From the NCBI GenBank assembly GCA_947561395.2, contig OX387187.1:36809829-36873828 (forward strand): a stretch of DNA of 64,000 nt, in the 5' to 3' direction. The translations under genes were made by a program, and so were the position numbers. This stretch comes from Buxus sempervirens (lineage: Eukaryota; Streptophyta; Magnoliopsida; Buxales; Buxaceae). The notes beneath the pieces were generated by a model, which searched no databases, had not been told where the DNA came from, and saw only the letters and a program-made list of their open reading frames with translations. Positions 1-10,657 of this stretch are shown piece by piece; position 1 is the stretch's first letter, and each line of letters opens with the position of its first letter.

Positions 1-540
1 CTATTAAAATTCTCCTAGGCTCTCTCATCGTCTCGATGAAAATGCGCGAAACATTTTCTTTTATTTAACTTATAATCTCTTCGACGTCCGAACTTTCTCT
101 GTGTTTCCTCAGACATTACTGTATTTACTTAGACATTGGCGGGAAAGGTGTTCTCTTTACTCTCGCTTCGAAGAAAGGAAAGACAACTTCCACTTCCAAG
201 TATTAAGGAAGGGACCACTACTCACTTAACTATTCGTTTCTATTTAAGACTCCAAAAACCAATCTAAACCAGGTACATAAACATATTTTTGGTTTTTTTC
301 ATTAATGTCAACCCCCTCGAACTTCGTGGAATCTTAAATAAATACAAATAAAACAAATAATGGTTGGGCATATTTTTTAGTACGCCACCACACATCCATA
401 GGGTACCATGTGGTATCCTCAAAATGAAACCTTAAGTACTTCCATGATACACCTGAGGTATTTAAAAAAAATTCAGAAGTAAAGGGAGATAATAAATTTG
501 TAAATACGATTCGAATATATAGAGTACCAATTAAATAATA
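1..540. other. Gene-free AT-rich sequence
   Basis: No open reading frame, RNA gene or repeat boundary can be supported here. The sequence is AT-rich with scattered short runs, like decayed intergenic plant DNA. Confidence 0.4.
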
Positions 541-780
541 GGTACATCCCCAAATAAGCCATAGGTTGGGTTTACTTAAGCCGTAGGTACCCCCAAATAA
601 GCCTAAGGTACACCCCCGTTAAGCCTAAGGTACACCCATATTAAACCTTCAGTACATCCCAGGACAACCCTTAGGTACCCACCAAAAAACCCTCAATTAA
701 GCTTTAGGTACCCCCAATTAATCCTTAGGTATCCCCAAAATAAGCCATAGGTACCCCTAGAATATTTTGTAGGTATCCCG
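541..780. repeat. Degenerate tandem repeat, about 21-22 bp unit
   Basis: Around ten imperfect units share a core resembling aagccTtaGGTAcccccaa and recur roughly every 21-22 bp. Spacing is uneven and units carry many substitutions, so the array is old. No coding potential is seen. Confidence 0.6.
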
Positions 781-794
781 AATCGCGTGGTTTC

Positions 795-922
795 GATTAA
801 TCCTGGGATCTAATCCTGATGAAACAGAAACTTCATGTTGTGTGGGAAGTGAATTACCTAACTCTGATTAATCCTGGGTTCTAATCCTGATGAAACAGAG
901 ACTTCATGTTCTCTGGAAAGTT
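795..922. repeat. Direct repeat pair, 71-bp offset
   Basis: A block beginning gattaatcctggg and ending near cttcatgtt occurs at 795 and again at 866 with few differences. Further partial matches to gattaatc and ctaatcc continue to about 1020. Function unknown. Confidence 0.6.
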
Positions 923-1094
923 AATCGCGAGACCTAATCTCAACTTTGTGATTAGTTGTGGGTCCTAATCGTAGAAAATTAGTCTTTTAGAATTCTAATC
1001 GTGGATCTCGTGATTAATCTTTGGGCTAATCGCCCGGACATGTTTAGTCATTTTTTTGACTTTATTTTTTGCCAGTATATTCTATCTTGTTTTA

Positions 1095-1296
1095 ACCAAA
1101 CCTACAGGGATGGAGAAGGTCCAAAACTTATGTACCCCCTTTGTACCCTTAAAAATAATTTGTAGGTACCATGTGTCTAAGATACTTAAAAATTATTCCG
1201 ACGTAATCAAGTTTTGTAATAAGCCTTCAAAATACACCAACTTGGTACAAATGGGGTACATAAGTTTTGGACCTTCTTCATCCCTATAGGTTTGGT
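1095..1296. mobile_element. MITE with long terminal inverted repeats and TA target duplication
   Basis: The left arm starts accaaacctacagggatgg and the right arm ends with its near-perfect inverse complement. The arms match over about 44 bp with two or three differences. TA lies directly outside each end (1093-1094 and 1297-1298), which suggests a Tc1/mariner-type target. The short open frame inside is incidental. It is a non-autonomous element; the family is not identified. Confidence 0.7.
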
Positions 1297-1299
1297 TAA

Positions 1300-1557
1300 T
1301 ATCTGTTGATGAGGGTATGGTGATGGTAGCCACAGAACCTAGAGCAGTAGGGTTTTAGTTGGGTTAAGTTTGGGTTCATCGTAGAAGATTCACTAGCCCA
1401 AACTTCCTTTTGGCCTACCCTAACTCATACTCATTAAAGTCAAACTCAACCTAAAAATTATCATTTGAGTTCAAGCATATTGAAATTATCTATTAACATA
1501 CAATGACCTCTTAATTGGTCTCTTGAATTTGGAAAAAAATTAATTAATTTATTTCTT
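1300..1557. repeat. Dispersed repeat upstream of a receptor relic
   Basis: A stretch around ggtgatggtagccacagaacc and the following text recurs at about 13935-14320. Here it leads directly into a receptor LRR relic, so it may be a remnant of a receptor gene flank or an independent repeat. Both copies end near cttaattggtctcttgaattt. Confidence 0.5.
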
Positions 1558-2165
1558 CAAGGGACAACGTCACGTGACAATTCATAGGGATATGGTAAGT
1601 GTTCAGCAAAACGTGGATTATTGTATAGATAAAGCTACCATGTGAGACAATAATGGCCTTTGTTTTTGAATCTCAAATGACTAAAGGTGTTAGAATTGTT
1701 TGGAATTATAATCTTTGAGATCTTACTTAATAAAGTAAGTGATATGGTACATTTACTTTATTTGAGTATAAGGGGGACATGCATATTTGAATTTCGTATT
1801 TCATTGTAAAACTTGTACTATTTACATACGTTGGATGTTTGGGATACACCAATTAGAAGTTCTCCACATGAGAAATTTCTAGTTGGAAGGCTCCCGCATT
1901 TAAAGCACATTCTTTTACACGGAAATGAGGTATAATAAATTACTTCAGTTTGCAAAACTTGATTGTTGGTCTCAACAACTTAATCAACTTGTAGACATTA
2001 TGTGGAGCGATTATTGATGAGAGTTTATTAAGACAACTGGACTACTTTATAAGCATGAAAAAAACTGAAACTTGAAGTTTTGGAAGTACAACATTGTGTG
2101 GAGCTTCTGGTGTTAAAAAGATGTAAAACCTTCGCATCTTGGGAATAAAGTGGAAACCATCTCTC
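1558..2165 (+). pseudogene. CNL receptor relic, LRR region
   Basis: The plus strand aligns by eye with the intact receptor at 36335-39127, starting at the segment equivalent to 37930 (gggacaacgtc...) and running through the blocks equivalent to 38090-38300 and 38390-38560. Landmarks are the leucine-rich segments corresponding to RVLELSG, LSIRGT and LQTLDVRD. The frame is broken many times and large parts are missing, including all of the coiled coil and NB-ARC. It converges tail to tail with the minus-strand pseudogene at 2330-6705. Confidence 0.7.
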
Positions 2166-2844
2166 TTTCTTTAATCATCACACAGGGATGTTATGGGTCA
2201 TCAACTAGTCCTCCCCACCTTTTTCTGTCATCCATATTCACTTCGCATCTTGTGAAAGCTTTTTCAGCCCTCTGCACTATAAAATGAAAAGAGTATTTAA
2301 TTAACCTTTGCATCATTCACTCTTTTATCTCACTTAATTATTCCAATTCCACCATACTGGATATATGAAATTTTTTGAGACTAGGAAATAGGTCATCATC
2401 ACAGCCATCAACCCAACTTATCGTTCTTCCAGGATAAGCCTTGTTTAGAATATGCACCTCCAAACTGAATTTTGAAAAGGTGCTCATTGGATCCTTTTCT
2501 AATTGGCTACCAACCAAATTAATTGATTGATGGCATTTGAGAGAGCCTATCCATTTGTGTGACATCTTGTTCATGGTTCCATCCAAAACCAATTTCTCAT
2601 GATACCTAAACTCAGTTTGAAAATCAAGGATTCCATTACTAGTCTGAACTGTATTTTCAAGATGCGAACCTCTGTCATCTTCATAATATGAGAAGGTAGC
2701 TGCATCAAATGTTGACCTTCAACAACTTAATGATTCAGTTTTCTTAAGCATGTTGCACACTCCAGTAATCTTATTAGACCCTCCTTAACAAATGTTCCAC
2801 ATAGATAATGTCTACAAGTTGATTAGCTTATTGGGAATACTAGT

Positions 2845-3700
2845 TGTTGTAATAAATCGTGATGATAACTGTTCTGTAAAATAAAATAATAGGCAGTAGA
2901 ATTCAAACCAGAAACTCAGATTGAACAAACAGGAAATCAGGGAACCAAATTCGGATATGTGAAGTGAATGAAAACAGTAGCAGATAACAGATGATTAACA
3001 GGCACTAATCTAATAACAGATGTAAACAGATACGAATGGAGATGATTGGAATAAACTTATCAGTCGAGGCGAGATTCAGAAATCTCTGTGCTTAAAGCCT
3101 TAAGCGCCCCCTGTAGAACGAATCTCCAGTGCGACGGGTTGCTTGACGCTATGACTTCCAGCATTCAACGACAAAACGTCTCTCTAGTAATCTGCACAGA
3201 AAATACTGGACTGAAACAGAACCTTAATAGCAGTGTCACTCGATTCACTTTTGGAAGAGAGGAGGAAGAAGAAGCAGATTTTCGGCCGTCCCAAAAACCC
3301 TAATCTCTCTCTTCTTATATAAGAGAGGAAAGAGGAAATGAACGTTTGTGTCTCTTGAGAGGCACACGTTCACACACGATTAACGTTAATTTAAAGATTA
3401 ATTAACGTTTAATAAACGATTAATATTCAGCATAAAAAGATAGCATCACACACACCACACCACGACACGACGGACGGACGGCGGCGGCGGCGCGCGCGTG
3501 ATGCAAAGAAACCCCGACAACAAGAAACAGTGTCTCACTTTAGGGGTTGCACCCCTTTAGTTCCCACTATTCAATATAAACCATTGGAAGTTTTCATAAA
3601 CTTCCAATGTGGGACTATTCCTCCCACAAGAGACAAACACAAAAAGACAAAACACCAAAAGGAAATTTTGAGCCCTTAAACACCATTAAAAAATACAACA
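2845..3700 (-). repeat. Copia 3' LTR
   Basis: An 856-bp terminal repeat. Its inner 270 bp (about 3425-3700) matches 5335-5608, including a GC-rich ggcggcggcgg and cgcgcgcg stretch and the block gatgcaaagaaaccccgaca. The left edge is set by TSD ctagt and the right edge by acaaca followed by the polypurine tract. Confidence 0.85.
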
Positions 3701-3716
3701 ATTCCCCCCACAGGGC
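3701..3716 (-). other. Copia polypurine tract
   Basis: Read on the minus strand the sequence is a G-rich tract (TGTGGGGGGAAT) directly abutting the 3' LTR, as expected for the plus-strand primer of a copia element. Confidence 0.8.
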
Positions 3717-4260
3717 CCAAAATTGAAAAGAATAGACAGAGTGACCAAAATTCTAATGTGCATTAATGCCGGTGTCTTTTAGACTTGAACCGACACTTAG
3801 AACTTGCAGAATAGACTTCACAGAGATCCGGTGGAATAAATTCTTAAACCTGATCTCTTTAATGTGAAACAACTACCTCTGTAGTCCACACACTAGAATA
3901 CCTGCTTTTAGGTTCTAATCGGGTTGGCGCCTATACGGCCATGCGCCTGCTGGTCTCGTGAGAGCTCTAGAGAATTAGCCCTAATTCTCAACAGAGGCGG
4001 CTCCACCTCTACACTCACATAGGTAATTTCCATCAAGTGTGTAAACCGCAACTAAAACACACCATCTATAAAGAATATAGAAACTATTAAGAATCCAATG
4101 ACTCAACCTCACATACGTTGCAGTTTTGTACTACACACATCATAGGGATAGATATCTCACAAAATAAATAAATTGTAGTGCTTGACAAACAACTCAAGTG
4201 ACTTGTTCTTCCCATTGAACCTACTTCTTGGGATCGCCATTCATGTAGGTTGGGTTACTA

Positions 4261-5142
4261 TCACAGGTTGTTTATTTCCATGGGCTTTAGACCCATCCCC
4301 CTCGATGTGCTAATAACGAGCTTCTTGCTCAGAGGCTTTGTCAGTGGATCTGCCAGATTTCCAACTGACCTCACAAAAGTCAATGCAATTACCCCATCAC
4401 TGAGTAATTGTCTAATTATATTATGCCTCAATCTGATATGTCTCCTTTTACCATTATAAATTTTATTCTGGGCTTTAGCTATTGCTGCCTGGCTATCACA
4501 TAAAATGGTAATAGGAGGTGCTGGTTTCGTCCATAAAGGGATATCATGCAGAAGGTTTCTCAACCACTCTGCCTCTCCACCAGCTAGCTCTAAAGCTACA
4601 AACTCAGATTCCATGGTGGATTTCGCATTACATGACTGTTTACATGATTTCCATGAAACAGCCCCACCTCCTAAAGTAAAAACATAGCCACTTGTAGAGT
4701 TAGACTCATCATGCCCAGTTACCCAGTTGGCATCACAATAGCCCTCCAACACTGTAGGATACCCTGAATAACACAACCCATAATGAATTGTACCCTTTAG
4801 GTACCTCAACACCCTAACTAATGCACTCCAGTGCTCATAGTTGGGACAATGGGTGTATCTACTCAGTCTCCCTACATCATAGGCAATATCAGGTCTGGTG
4901 CAGTTCATTAAGTACATTAAGGAACCAATCACTCTAGCATACTCAATTTGTGAAACACTTTCTCCAGTGTGTTTCTTTAAATGTATGCTAGCATCATAAG
5001 GTGAGGACAAAGGATCAGAATCAAAGTGTCCAAACTTCTTTAAGATATTTTCTACATAATGTGATTGGGATAATGTAATACTGCCCGACTCCTTAGTTAT
5101 TTTAATGCCTAAAATTACATCAGCTTCTCCTAAATCTTTCAT
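4261..5142 (-). CDS. Copia Pol C-terminal fragment: end of RT plus RNase H
   Basis: An uninterrupted 293-codon frame covering the last part of the reverse transcriptase and the whole copia-type RNase H. Visible markers are [14 protein letters not shown] and [20 protein letters not shown] RT tail sequence, then GYCDANW, a conserved glutamate in [17 protein letters not shown] and the [11 protein letters not shown] segment, in the usual order. The catalytic Asp, Glu and Asp appear to be kept. Gag, protease, integrase and the RT catalytic core are absent, so the element cannot move by itself. The first ATG is simply the first methionine of the remaining fragment, not a natural start. Confidence 0.85.
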   Translation of the reverse strand: MKDLGEADVILGIKITKESGSITLSQSHYVENILKKFGHFDSDPLSSPYDASIHLKKHTGESVSQIEYARVIGSLMYLMNCTRPDIAYDVGRLSRYTHCPNYEHWSALVRVLRYLKGTIHYGLCYSGYPTVLEGYCDANWVTGHDESNSTSGYVFTLGGGAVSWKSCKQSCNAKSTMESEFVALELAGGEAEWLRNLLHDIPLWTKPAPPITILCDSQAAIAKAQNKIYNGKRRHIRLRHNIIRQLLSDGVIALTFVRSVGNLADPLTKPLSKKLVISTSRGMGLKPMEINNL

Positions 5143-5334
5143 ATCAAATTTAGAAGATAAAAATAATACAACACTAGTATGGTTTAAAACAAGGATTTAA
5201 GCGTTACTAGCATGTTCCTAAATCTTTCATATAAAATTTCCATCAAGTGTGTAAACCTTACTAGTGTTGTATTTTTTAACCATACAAGGATTTAATCTAA
5301 CGGTTATAAAACCCAAACGATTAGAAAACGTTTT

Positions 5335-5608
5335 AAAAACAATTAATATTCAGCATAAAAAGATAGTATCATACGACAGGACCGACCGGCGGCGGCGGCG
5401 CGCGCGCATGATGCAAAGAAACCCCGACAACAAGGAACAGTGTCTCACTTTAGGGGTTGCATCCCTTTAGTGCCCACTATTCAATATAAACCATTGGAAG
5501 TTCTCATAAACTTCCAATGTGGGACTATTCCTCCCACGAGACAAACACAAAAAGACAAAACACCAAAAGGAAATTTTGAGCCCTTAAAAACCATTAAAAA
5601 ATACAACA
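5335..5608 (-). repeat. Truncated copia 5' LTR
   Basis: Matches about 3425-3700 closely, ending in the same acaaca and followed by TSD ctagt. About 580 bp of the LTR is missing at its inner side. Confidence 0.8.
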
Positions 5609-6705
5609 CTAGTAAGGTTTGGCAAATTTTAGTAAAATGATTTAGAAGAAAGGTGCCTTGATTTTGAGAGCTTTTCAACTTTCATTCCTTGTGGAAAACT
5701 TGTAAATGGTCTATCTCGAATATCCAATGTCTTTAAGAAGTATAAGTTTTGTAATGAAGTAGGAAGTTCAGATATTCTTGTTCCCCTTATACTCAAATGA
5801 CGTAGGTGTAACATGTCACCCATTTTATCAGGCAAGTGTTCAAGAATTATAATTCCAGATAGTTCGAACACCCTTAATCATTTCAAATTAGACATTAAAG
5901 GCAACATAGTCTCATATGGTAGGTTTATTTCTAATAATGTTTGGAAGGAACGAGTTTTCTGGTAATCTATGTTCTCTTGCATTGCCACATTAAGCTGTCC
6001 ATTGAAGACATTGTTACCTCTCTTGAGAATATCACCAAATTGGCTTAAGTTTTTAAGTGCAATGGTGGTTTAACATGTATAATTTTTCAAATTTTCGATT
6101 TTGACTTTATTCGCTATCAAAATTCTTCAAGACTTCATCCCAATTTGGCAAAATAAGGCTTCATCCCACTTTGGCAAATCTCCTAATTTTTTTTACCAAA
6201 GCTTTTCCTGTTTCTGTCAAGTGCTATGAAAAATACCCTTGATGTTTTATATTCCAAAATGCATTTTTACAAAAAAAAAAGTTCCCAAGCCCAATTGGGG
6301 ACAATGGAGCCATATGATGAACTGCTCGACTCATTGGTTGGACAAACAATATCTAAATACCCGAGTTGTTAAGATAATCTTACCTTCACAAAGCAAGGCA
6401 TCGTCTTTGACTGCATCCCAAACATCGTCAAGGAGAAGAAGATACATTTTGTTCTGCAAGTAGTCGTTGTGATGTTCAACTAAATCCAGCATAGTCTTCA
6501 TCGTATCTATGCTCTCTGGAACGGACTGCATTCGACTCTTATAGAATCCTTTCAGCATGAGTTTTAAATTCTGCTCCATTTTGAAGACTTGGGACACCCA
6601 AAAATCCAAGCATAACAGTCAAATTGTCAGTTGATGTCATTGTAAACTCTCTTTACAAGAGTAATCTTTCCCACACCTCCTGTACCACTGACTAAAACAC
6701 TCAGG

Positions 6706-7667
6706 CGTACGTTGAGGCCCTTTGTCTATCAAGACCTCAGTGCACTTAGGGATTTTTTTTAGTGGCATGAATCGGGACTTCATCAAGAGGTTGCGCCTGT
6801 GTCAAGGTGATGGGCATGAATCCCCAGTTGGTTTGTAATATCCCAGTTTCTCTGAGATTCTTGTGTTTTGCAGTGTTTGAAATGACTTGAAATTATTTTG
6901 GAATTTTCTGTTAATTGGATTAAGTGGCCTATTGTAATTTACCTCGCATGTTTTGGAAGCAAGATTATTGATATTTTTTTATAGTGATTTTCTATTAATT
7001 ATCATGTATTTATTTGAGGATTTATTGAGATTAATTTGAACTTAAGGTTTTTCTTTCTTAATTTATGCAATTATATGTATGATTGTTAATTTAGGGATTA
7101 ACTTGGTATTTAATTGGATGAAAAGTATTAATTATTTTGTGTTATTAATATGCTAATTATTGATATAAAAATTACAATTACTGGTCTTATAATTAAGCAT
7201 GTGCAATTTAAGGGTCTTCTTATGGATTGGTGGAGTACTTGTGAAGGGTGTTGGGGAGTAGGACCCTAATGTACTTTTATTAGTTATCATGTTGTATGCT
7301 TTTTGTTTCTTTCATTCTCGTAATGTTCTATTGCTTATTGCTTACGTATCGGTTTTCCTACAAGGACAATGCATGGAATCATTTAGTCCACGCTGCTGAA
7401 CTAGCTTAAATCATTTTCTGGGTTCTATTACTCCTTTTGTCCTGCAATTACTGGTACTTGAATTTGAGTATGGCTTAATTGTGTTTGGTGCATGTACCTT
7501 AGAGTCACCTAAGTCTAAATGGCAAAGGTGATTGGGCAAACCAACGGTGATACAAGTTGCAGTACATGGTTGATAGACCATTTTAATCAAGTAGTAAAGT
7601 CTAGCTTCATACTTAGTTCTTTATTTCTGGAACAGTCGACGGAAACCTAAATATTCCTATTCTCTTA
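6706..7667. other. Gene-free stretch
   Basis: AT-rich noncoding sequence. A tgtaatatcccag at 6834 resembles the start of some chromovirus LTRs, but I could not find a matching end, so no element is called. Confidence 0.35.
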
Positions 7668-7718
7668 GAGGCCGTTTGGTAACGTTTCTTTTAAAAACAG
7701 TTTGAAAACTAGAAACAG

Positions 7719-7832
7719 TTTCAATTGTTTTTGGGTTTTTGAAAACAGGTGACAAGAATCCCGTTTGGTAACAATTACTATTTTTTGGGTTTTTGAAAAC
7801 AGGAGACAAGAAACCCGTTTGGTAACAATTGA
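7719..7832. repeat. Subterminal tandem duplication
   Basis: Two adjacent copies of a roughly 60-bp block containing tttttgaaaacagg, gacaag and cccgtttggtaacaatt lie just inside the left terminus of the TIR element. Confidence 0.6.
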
Positions 7833-8339
7833 TAAAAAAACGATTCAAATTTTCAAAATCAATAAATATGCATTGCTATACAACCTGCAACCCACTGAAC
7901 TAAAACAAATTTGACATGAAAAAAAAAAAAGAAATCAAAATTCCATACCTTAAATTGTAAAAGATAAATCCCATTAACTTCTTTCCTAATTATATTCTAA
8001 GCAACAATAAGGTATTGAATTAAATTGTTTTTTTTTAAATCAAGATTCCTTACGGATGGTTTCCTCCAACTCCAACTTATCCTATTATATATCTGATATA
8101 TATACAAGGGCTTTCAGTTCCAACACATGCCTTTGTCTTTTACGCAGTTGTTACAGTTTGGCATTTATGAGTTCCAGCCAACTCCATAAGTTACGATATA
8201 GAAGTCTGAAGGGAGCTCTATCGAGTCTCCCGTCTCTCGTCCCTCGGCTCTCTTTCTCTCGTCGTCTCCCTACTGTCAGTTTTTCATTTAATGCCTTCCT
8301 TTAATGGCCACTACATTGCCAGAACCTCATTAATTTCCG

Positions 8340-8700
8340 CATGAGACGGCCATTAATGGAGTGGGAAAGGTAATTGTCGCAGTTAGAGCGGAGAAGCACA
8401 TCTCCAAGACGGCATTGTCCTGGGCCTTCACTCACCTCGTTCGTCCCGAAGATTGCGTAACGTTGCTCGCCGTCTCTTCCGACGACGATAGGGGTACTAC
8501 TGTTGTTAATTTAGATCCCTCCTTTCTCTGTTTTTCTTCCTCCCTTCTGTTTTTTTCCCCCTGTTCAAATTGAAACTTCTTGTTCGTTGGAAAGGTTGGA
8601 GAAGGTGGAAGTTTCCGAGAGTTATCGGAGGAGGTCATGGAGGCGGCCACCGGGGAAAATCTCCAGAGTGGATATGTCAGATCTCAAATTCTTGTTCTCG
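8340..8700 (+). pseudogene. Captured exon fragment resembling USP-domain receptor-like kinase N-terminus
   Basis: Read from about 8343, the frame gives GKVIVAVRAEKHISKTALSW followed by AFTHLVRPEDCVTLLAV. This resembles the start of the universal-stress-protein-like domain in the plant kinase family often annotated as 'inactive protein kinase SELMODRAFT_444075-like'. A second piece in another frame (about 8585-8680, with WRRWKFPRVIGG) resembles that family's next segment. A T-rich stretch between them could be a retained intron. No kinase domain is present. The identification comes from memory of the family and needs a protein search. Confidence 0.5.
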
Positions 8701-8896
8701 GACAGCGGAGAATCTTACGCTCGATTCCGACAGCGGAAAGAATCCTCTCCTTCTAAAGAATGGAGATTTAATTCCTTGGTAGTGAGGGAACGAGAAAACC
8801 CTGTGCTTCATCAGCGAACCAAAAGGAGGGGCGCGTTTGCCCCAAAAGCCCCCCCCCCCCCGGACGGTATATCCAAGGCGATGTCGTCCCCGTCTG

Positions 8897-9030
8897 TGCG
8901 CTCAACGAAGAGTTCTTATGTCGTCTGTGCGAAGAAAAGAGAGAGAGGTTTTGTATCGAAGAGTGCGCTCAACGAAGAGTTCTTATGTCGTCTGTGCGAA
9001 GAAAAGAGAGAGAGGTTTTGTATCGAAGAG
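8897..9030. repeat. Perfect 67-bp tandem duplication
   Basis: The unit starting tgcgctcaacgaagag and ending tatcgaagag occurs at 8897-8963 and again, apparently identical, at 8964-9030. The lack of divergence suggests a recent duplication inside the TIR element. Confidence 0.85.
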
Positions 9031-9461
9031 GAAAAAAACATTATTACAAAAATGCCATTCAATAACAAAAACGGTTCATCGTTTTTAAAAACGAAAATTT
9101 TCAGTTTCTCAAAACCCGATTATTTTTCAACCGTTTTTTAGAAAAACGATTTGAAATTATTTTTAACCAAACACGTTTTTGGTTTTCTGTGTTTAAAAAC
9201 CGAAAAACGGTTTCTGAACACGTTACCAAACAGCCTCTTAGTTTCCTCTTCCGTGTTTTTCTTTCCCATTAGGTTTTTTGGTGGTTTGGAATAGAGTTTC
9301 TATGGCAGCGTGGGAGCTAATTTGATATTGCATAAGAGTTTTGAGTGCTTGAGAGCTGTGTTGTGTGAGTTGCTTAGTTAAAGAGGAGGTTGAAGCTTTG
9401 AGGTTTTGTAATCTGCACCCAGAAATCAGTAAGCTCATCAATATAATTTCACTTTAAGCAT

Positions 9462-10652
9462 TTATTGGTCTCAAATTGGTTTGGGCTCGACATGTGGCTA
9501 TGGAGATGATATGTTTTTGTGCGGGCGTGCCAGTATCTTTCGATACAATGATTCGGGTCGGATCCTGACCTTGGGCACCTGTTCCGGATCAAAACTGGTA
9601 TCGGTTTAGCCGTATTTCATCACTTATAATAAAACTGATTAGACGATAGAATGAAGATAAGGGGTTTGGTCTTTGTTTGGATTCTTATTTGTGTTTGAAA
9701 GTAGCAGTAGACGATACGATAAAAAGTACTTTATTTAGATATCAGTCGCCTAAAATGCGACCGTTGATTACAACAAATCCTCAAGTAACTCAAAAGTAAA
9801 TAAAGCAAAAAGAAAACCAACTAGATCGGTAGGACTGGCCTCTCCTAACCTTATAGCCGTGATTGGAGTGTAAGGAAAAGAAGCAGGGGATAGCTGCTAA
9901 CGAAGTCAATTCCGCGGGGGTGTGTGGGGGAGTGGTGGGGGGGGGGGGGTGGGGGTTCAATCAAGGAGTACTATTTAGCCAATGTTTCAGCAATCACTTG
10001 GTTTGACTAAAGATGGTTTTGGGACTGGCTGCTCGTAAACCTGTAGCCGTAATTAGATTATAGAACTAGGAGTTAGGGCGGCCGCAACCTCTTTGCCGGT
10101 GGCAGGGTTTTGCTTCAATAGGAGTAAATAATAGCCTGAAGTGTCACTGCGACAGAAAGCAGTGAGAGCAGTCCTAAATTATCCTTTCTTATTACAGTTT
10201 GGGTGTAGAAGATTGAATAGTGATCACGGATGATCGGGTTATAATTATAATAACCGGTTGCGGTTGAGTGGAGGTCATCCTTGAGTTCTTTGTCACTGTG
10301 CCTTTTATAGCCAATCGCCAATGGTTGCTCAACATCTCGTCTTTGCATGATCTTCATGTTTGTTTCGAAAGTTATTTATCTGTTTCCTTTTGGCCATGTG
10401 AGATAACCTGTTTGCCACGATCGTGAGCCAATAATTTCCTCGTTCATTGCTGCCCATTCATATGCTCTCGACGGTTGATCCTATGTTGACGGTGACATTA
10501 TCCCTTAAACGAGCACGATTGTCATACGTGCTTACGTGGCTTCGGCTAAGTGTTTGGCCCATGTGGATGCTGATGCGGCCTATTTGGTTGAATTAGGCGA
10601 TGTAGATGCCACGTGACCTTTCCTTATTTACTGGTTTATGGAGGGTGTAAAG
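9462..10652 (-). mobile_element. Old solo LTR of the 16.8-kb element's family
   Basis: On the minus strand this matches the LTRs at 16249-17343 and 31927-33020 in order: the ggtgtaaa end, a TATA-containing block, the gagtcaggggcgg-like region, and the gcgggcgtgccagtatc block. It is flanked by agcat on both sides (9457-9461 and 10653-10657). Both termini are degraded from TG...CA, and divergence is higher than in the other copies. Confidence 0.75.
9916..9955 (+). other. G-run cluster
   Basis: Dense guanine runs (three to twelve G) interrupted by single T or A bases, inside the solo LTR. The other copies of this LTR lack it, so it is a local expansion. It could form a G-quadruplex on the plus strand. 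Confidence 0.5.
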
Positions 10653-10657
10653 AGCAT

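Larger units (their letters stand above)
2845..5608 (-). mobile_element. Internally deleted Ty1/copia element
   Basis: The outer ends are TGTTGTA...TACAACA and are flanked by the identical 5-bp duplication ctagt (2840-2844 and 5609-5613). On the minus strand the 3' LTR is 2845-3700, preceded by a polypurine tract. The 5' LTR is reduced to about 5335-5608. The internal region keeps only the 3' end of pol. The element lies inside a receptor pseudogene. The segment 5150-5335 is a patchwork of copied pieces and inverted LTR ends (see findings), so the 5' half was lost through a complex rearrangement. Confidence 0.85.
2330..6705 (-). pseudogene. CNL-type NLR pseudogene, split by a copia element
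   Basis: Minus-strand fragments of an NB-ARC LRR receptor. From the 5' side: a P-loop remnant (GTGGVGK) at about 6655-6695; an NB-ARC piece at 6331-6609 with a kinase-2 motif (LLLLDDVWD) and an RNBS-B-like segment (GKIILTTR); a hydrophobic linker at about 5880-6060; LRR sequence at 5629-5871 (LSIRGTRISELP); then, across the inserted copia element, more LRR at about 2338-2839 ending near FPSLKKFHISSMVELE. The GLPL and RNBS-D regions are missing between 6070 and 6330, and several frames are shifted. The order matches the intact gene at 36335-39127, so this is a decayed paralogue. The insertion footprint ctagt shows the gene was continuous before the copia element arrived. Confidence 0.8.
7668..9237. 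mobile_element. Non-autonomous TIR element with TTA duplication (PIF/Harbinger-like), carrying foreign sequence
   Basis: The ends gaggccgtttggtaacg (7668-7684) and the inverse of cgttaccaaacagcctc (9221-9237) agree at 16 of 17 positions. TTA flanks both ends (7665-7667 and 9238-9240). TTA duplications and such termini fit PIF/Harbinger or Tourist-type elements. Subterminal regions are rich in aaaacg and gtttttgaaaac motifs. No transposase frame is present. The centre (about 8340-8700) resembles a host gene exon, making this a Pack-type element with a captured fragment. Confidence 0.75.

Noticed and set aside
8587..9141. 184-codon frame in the TIR element as a novel protein
   Set aside because: It runs through a perfect 67-bp tandem duplication and the terminal repeats, and is not the frame of the captured gene fragment for most of its length.
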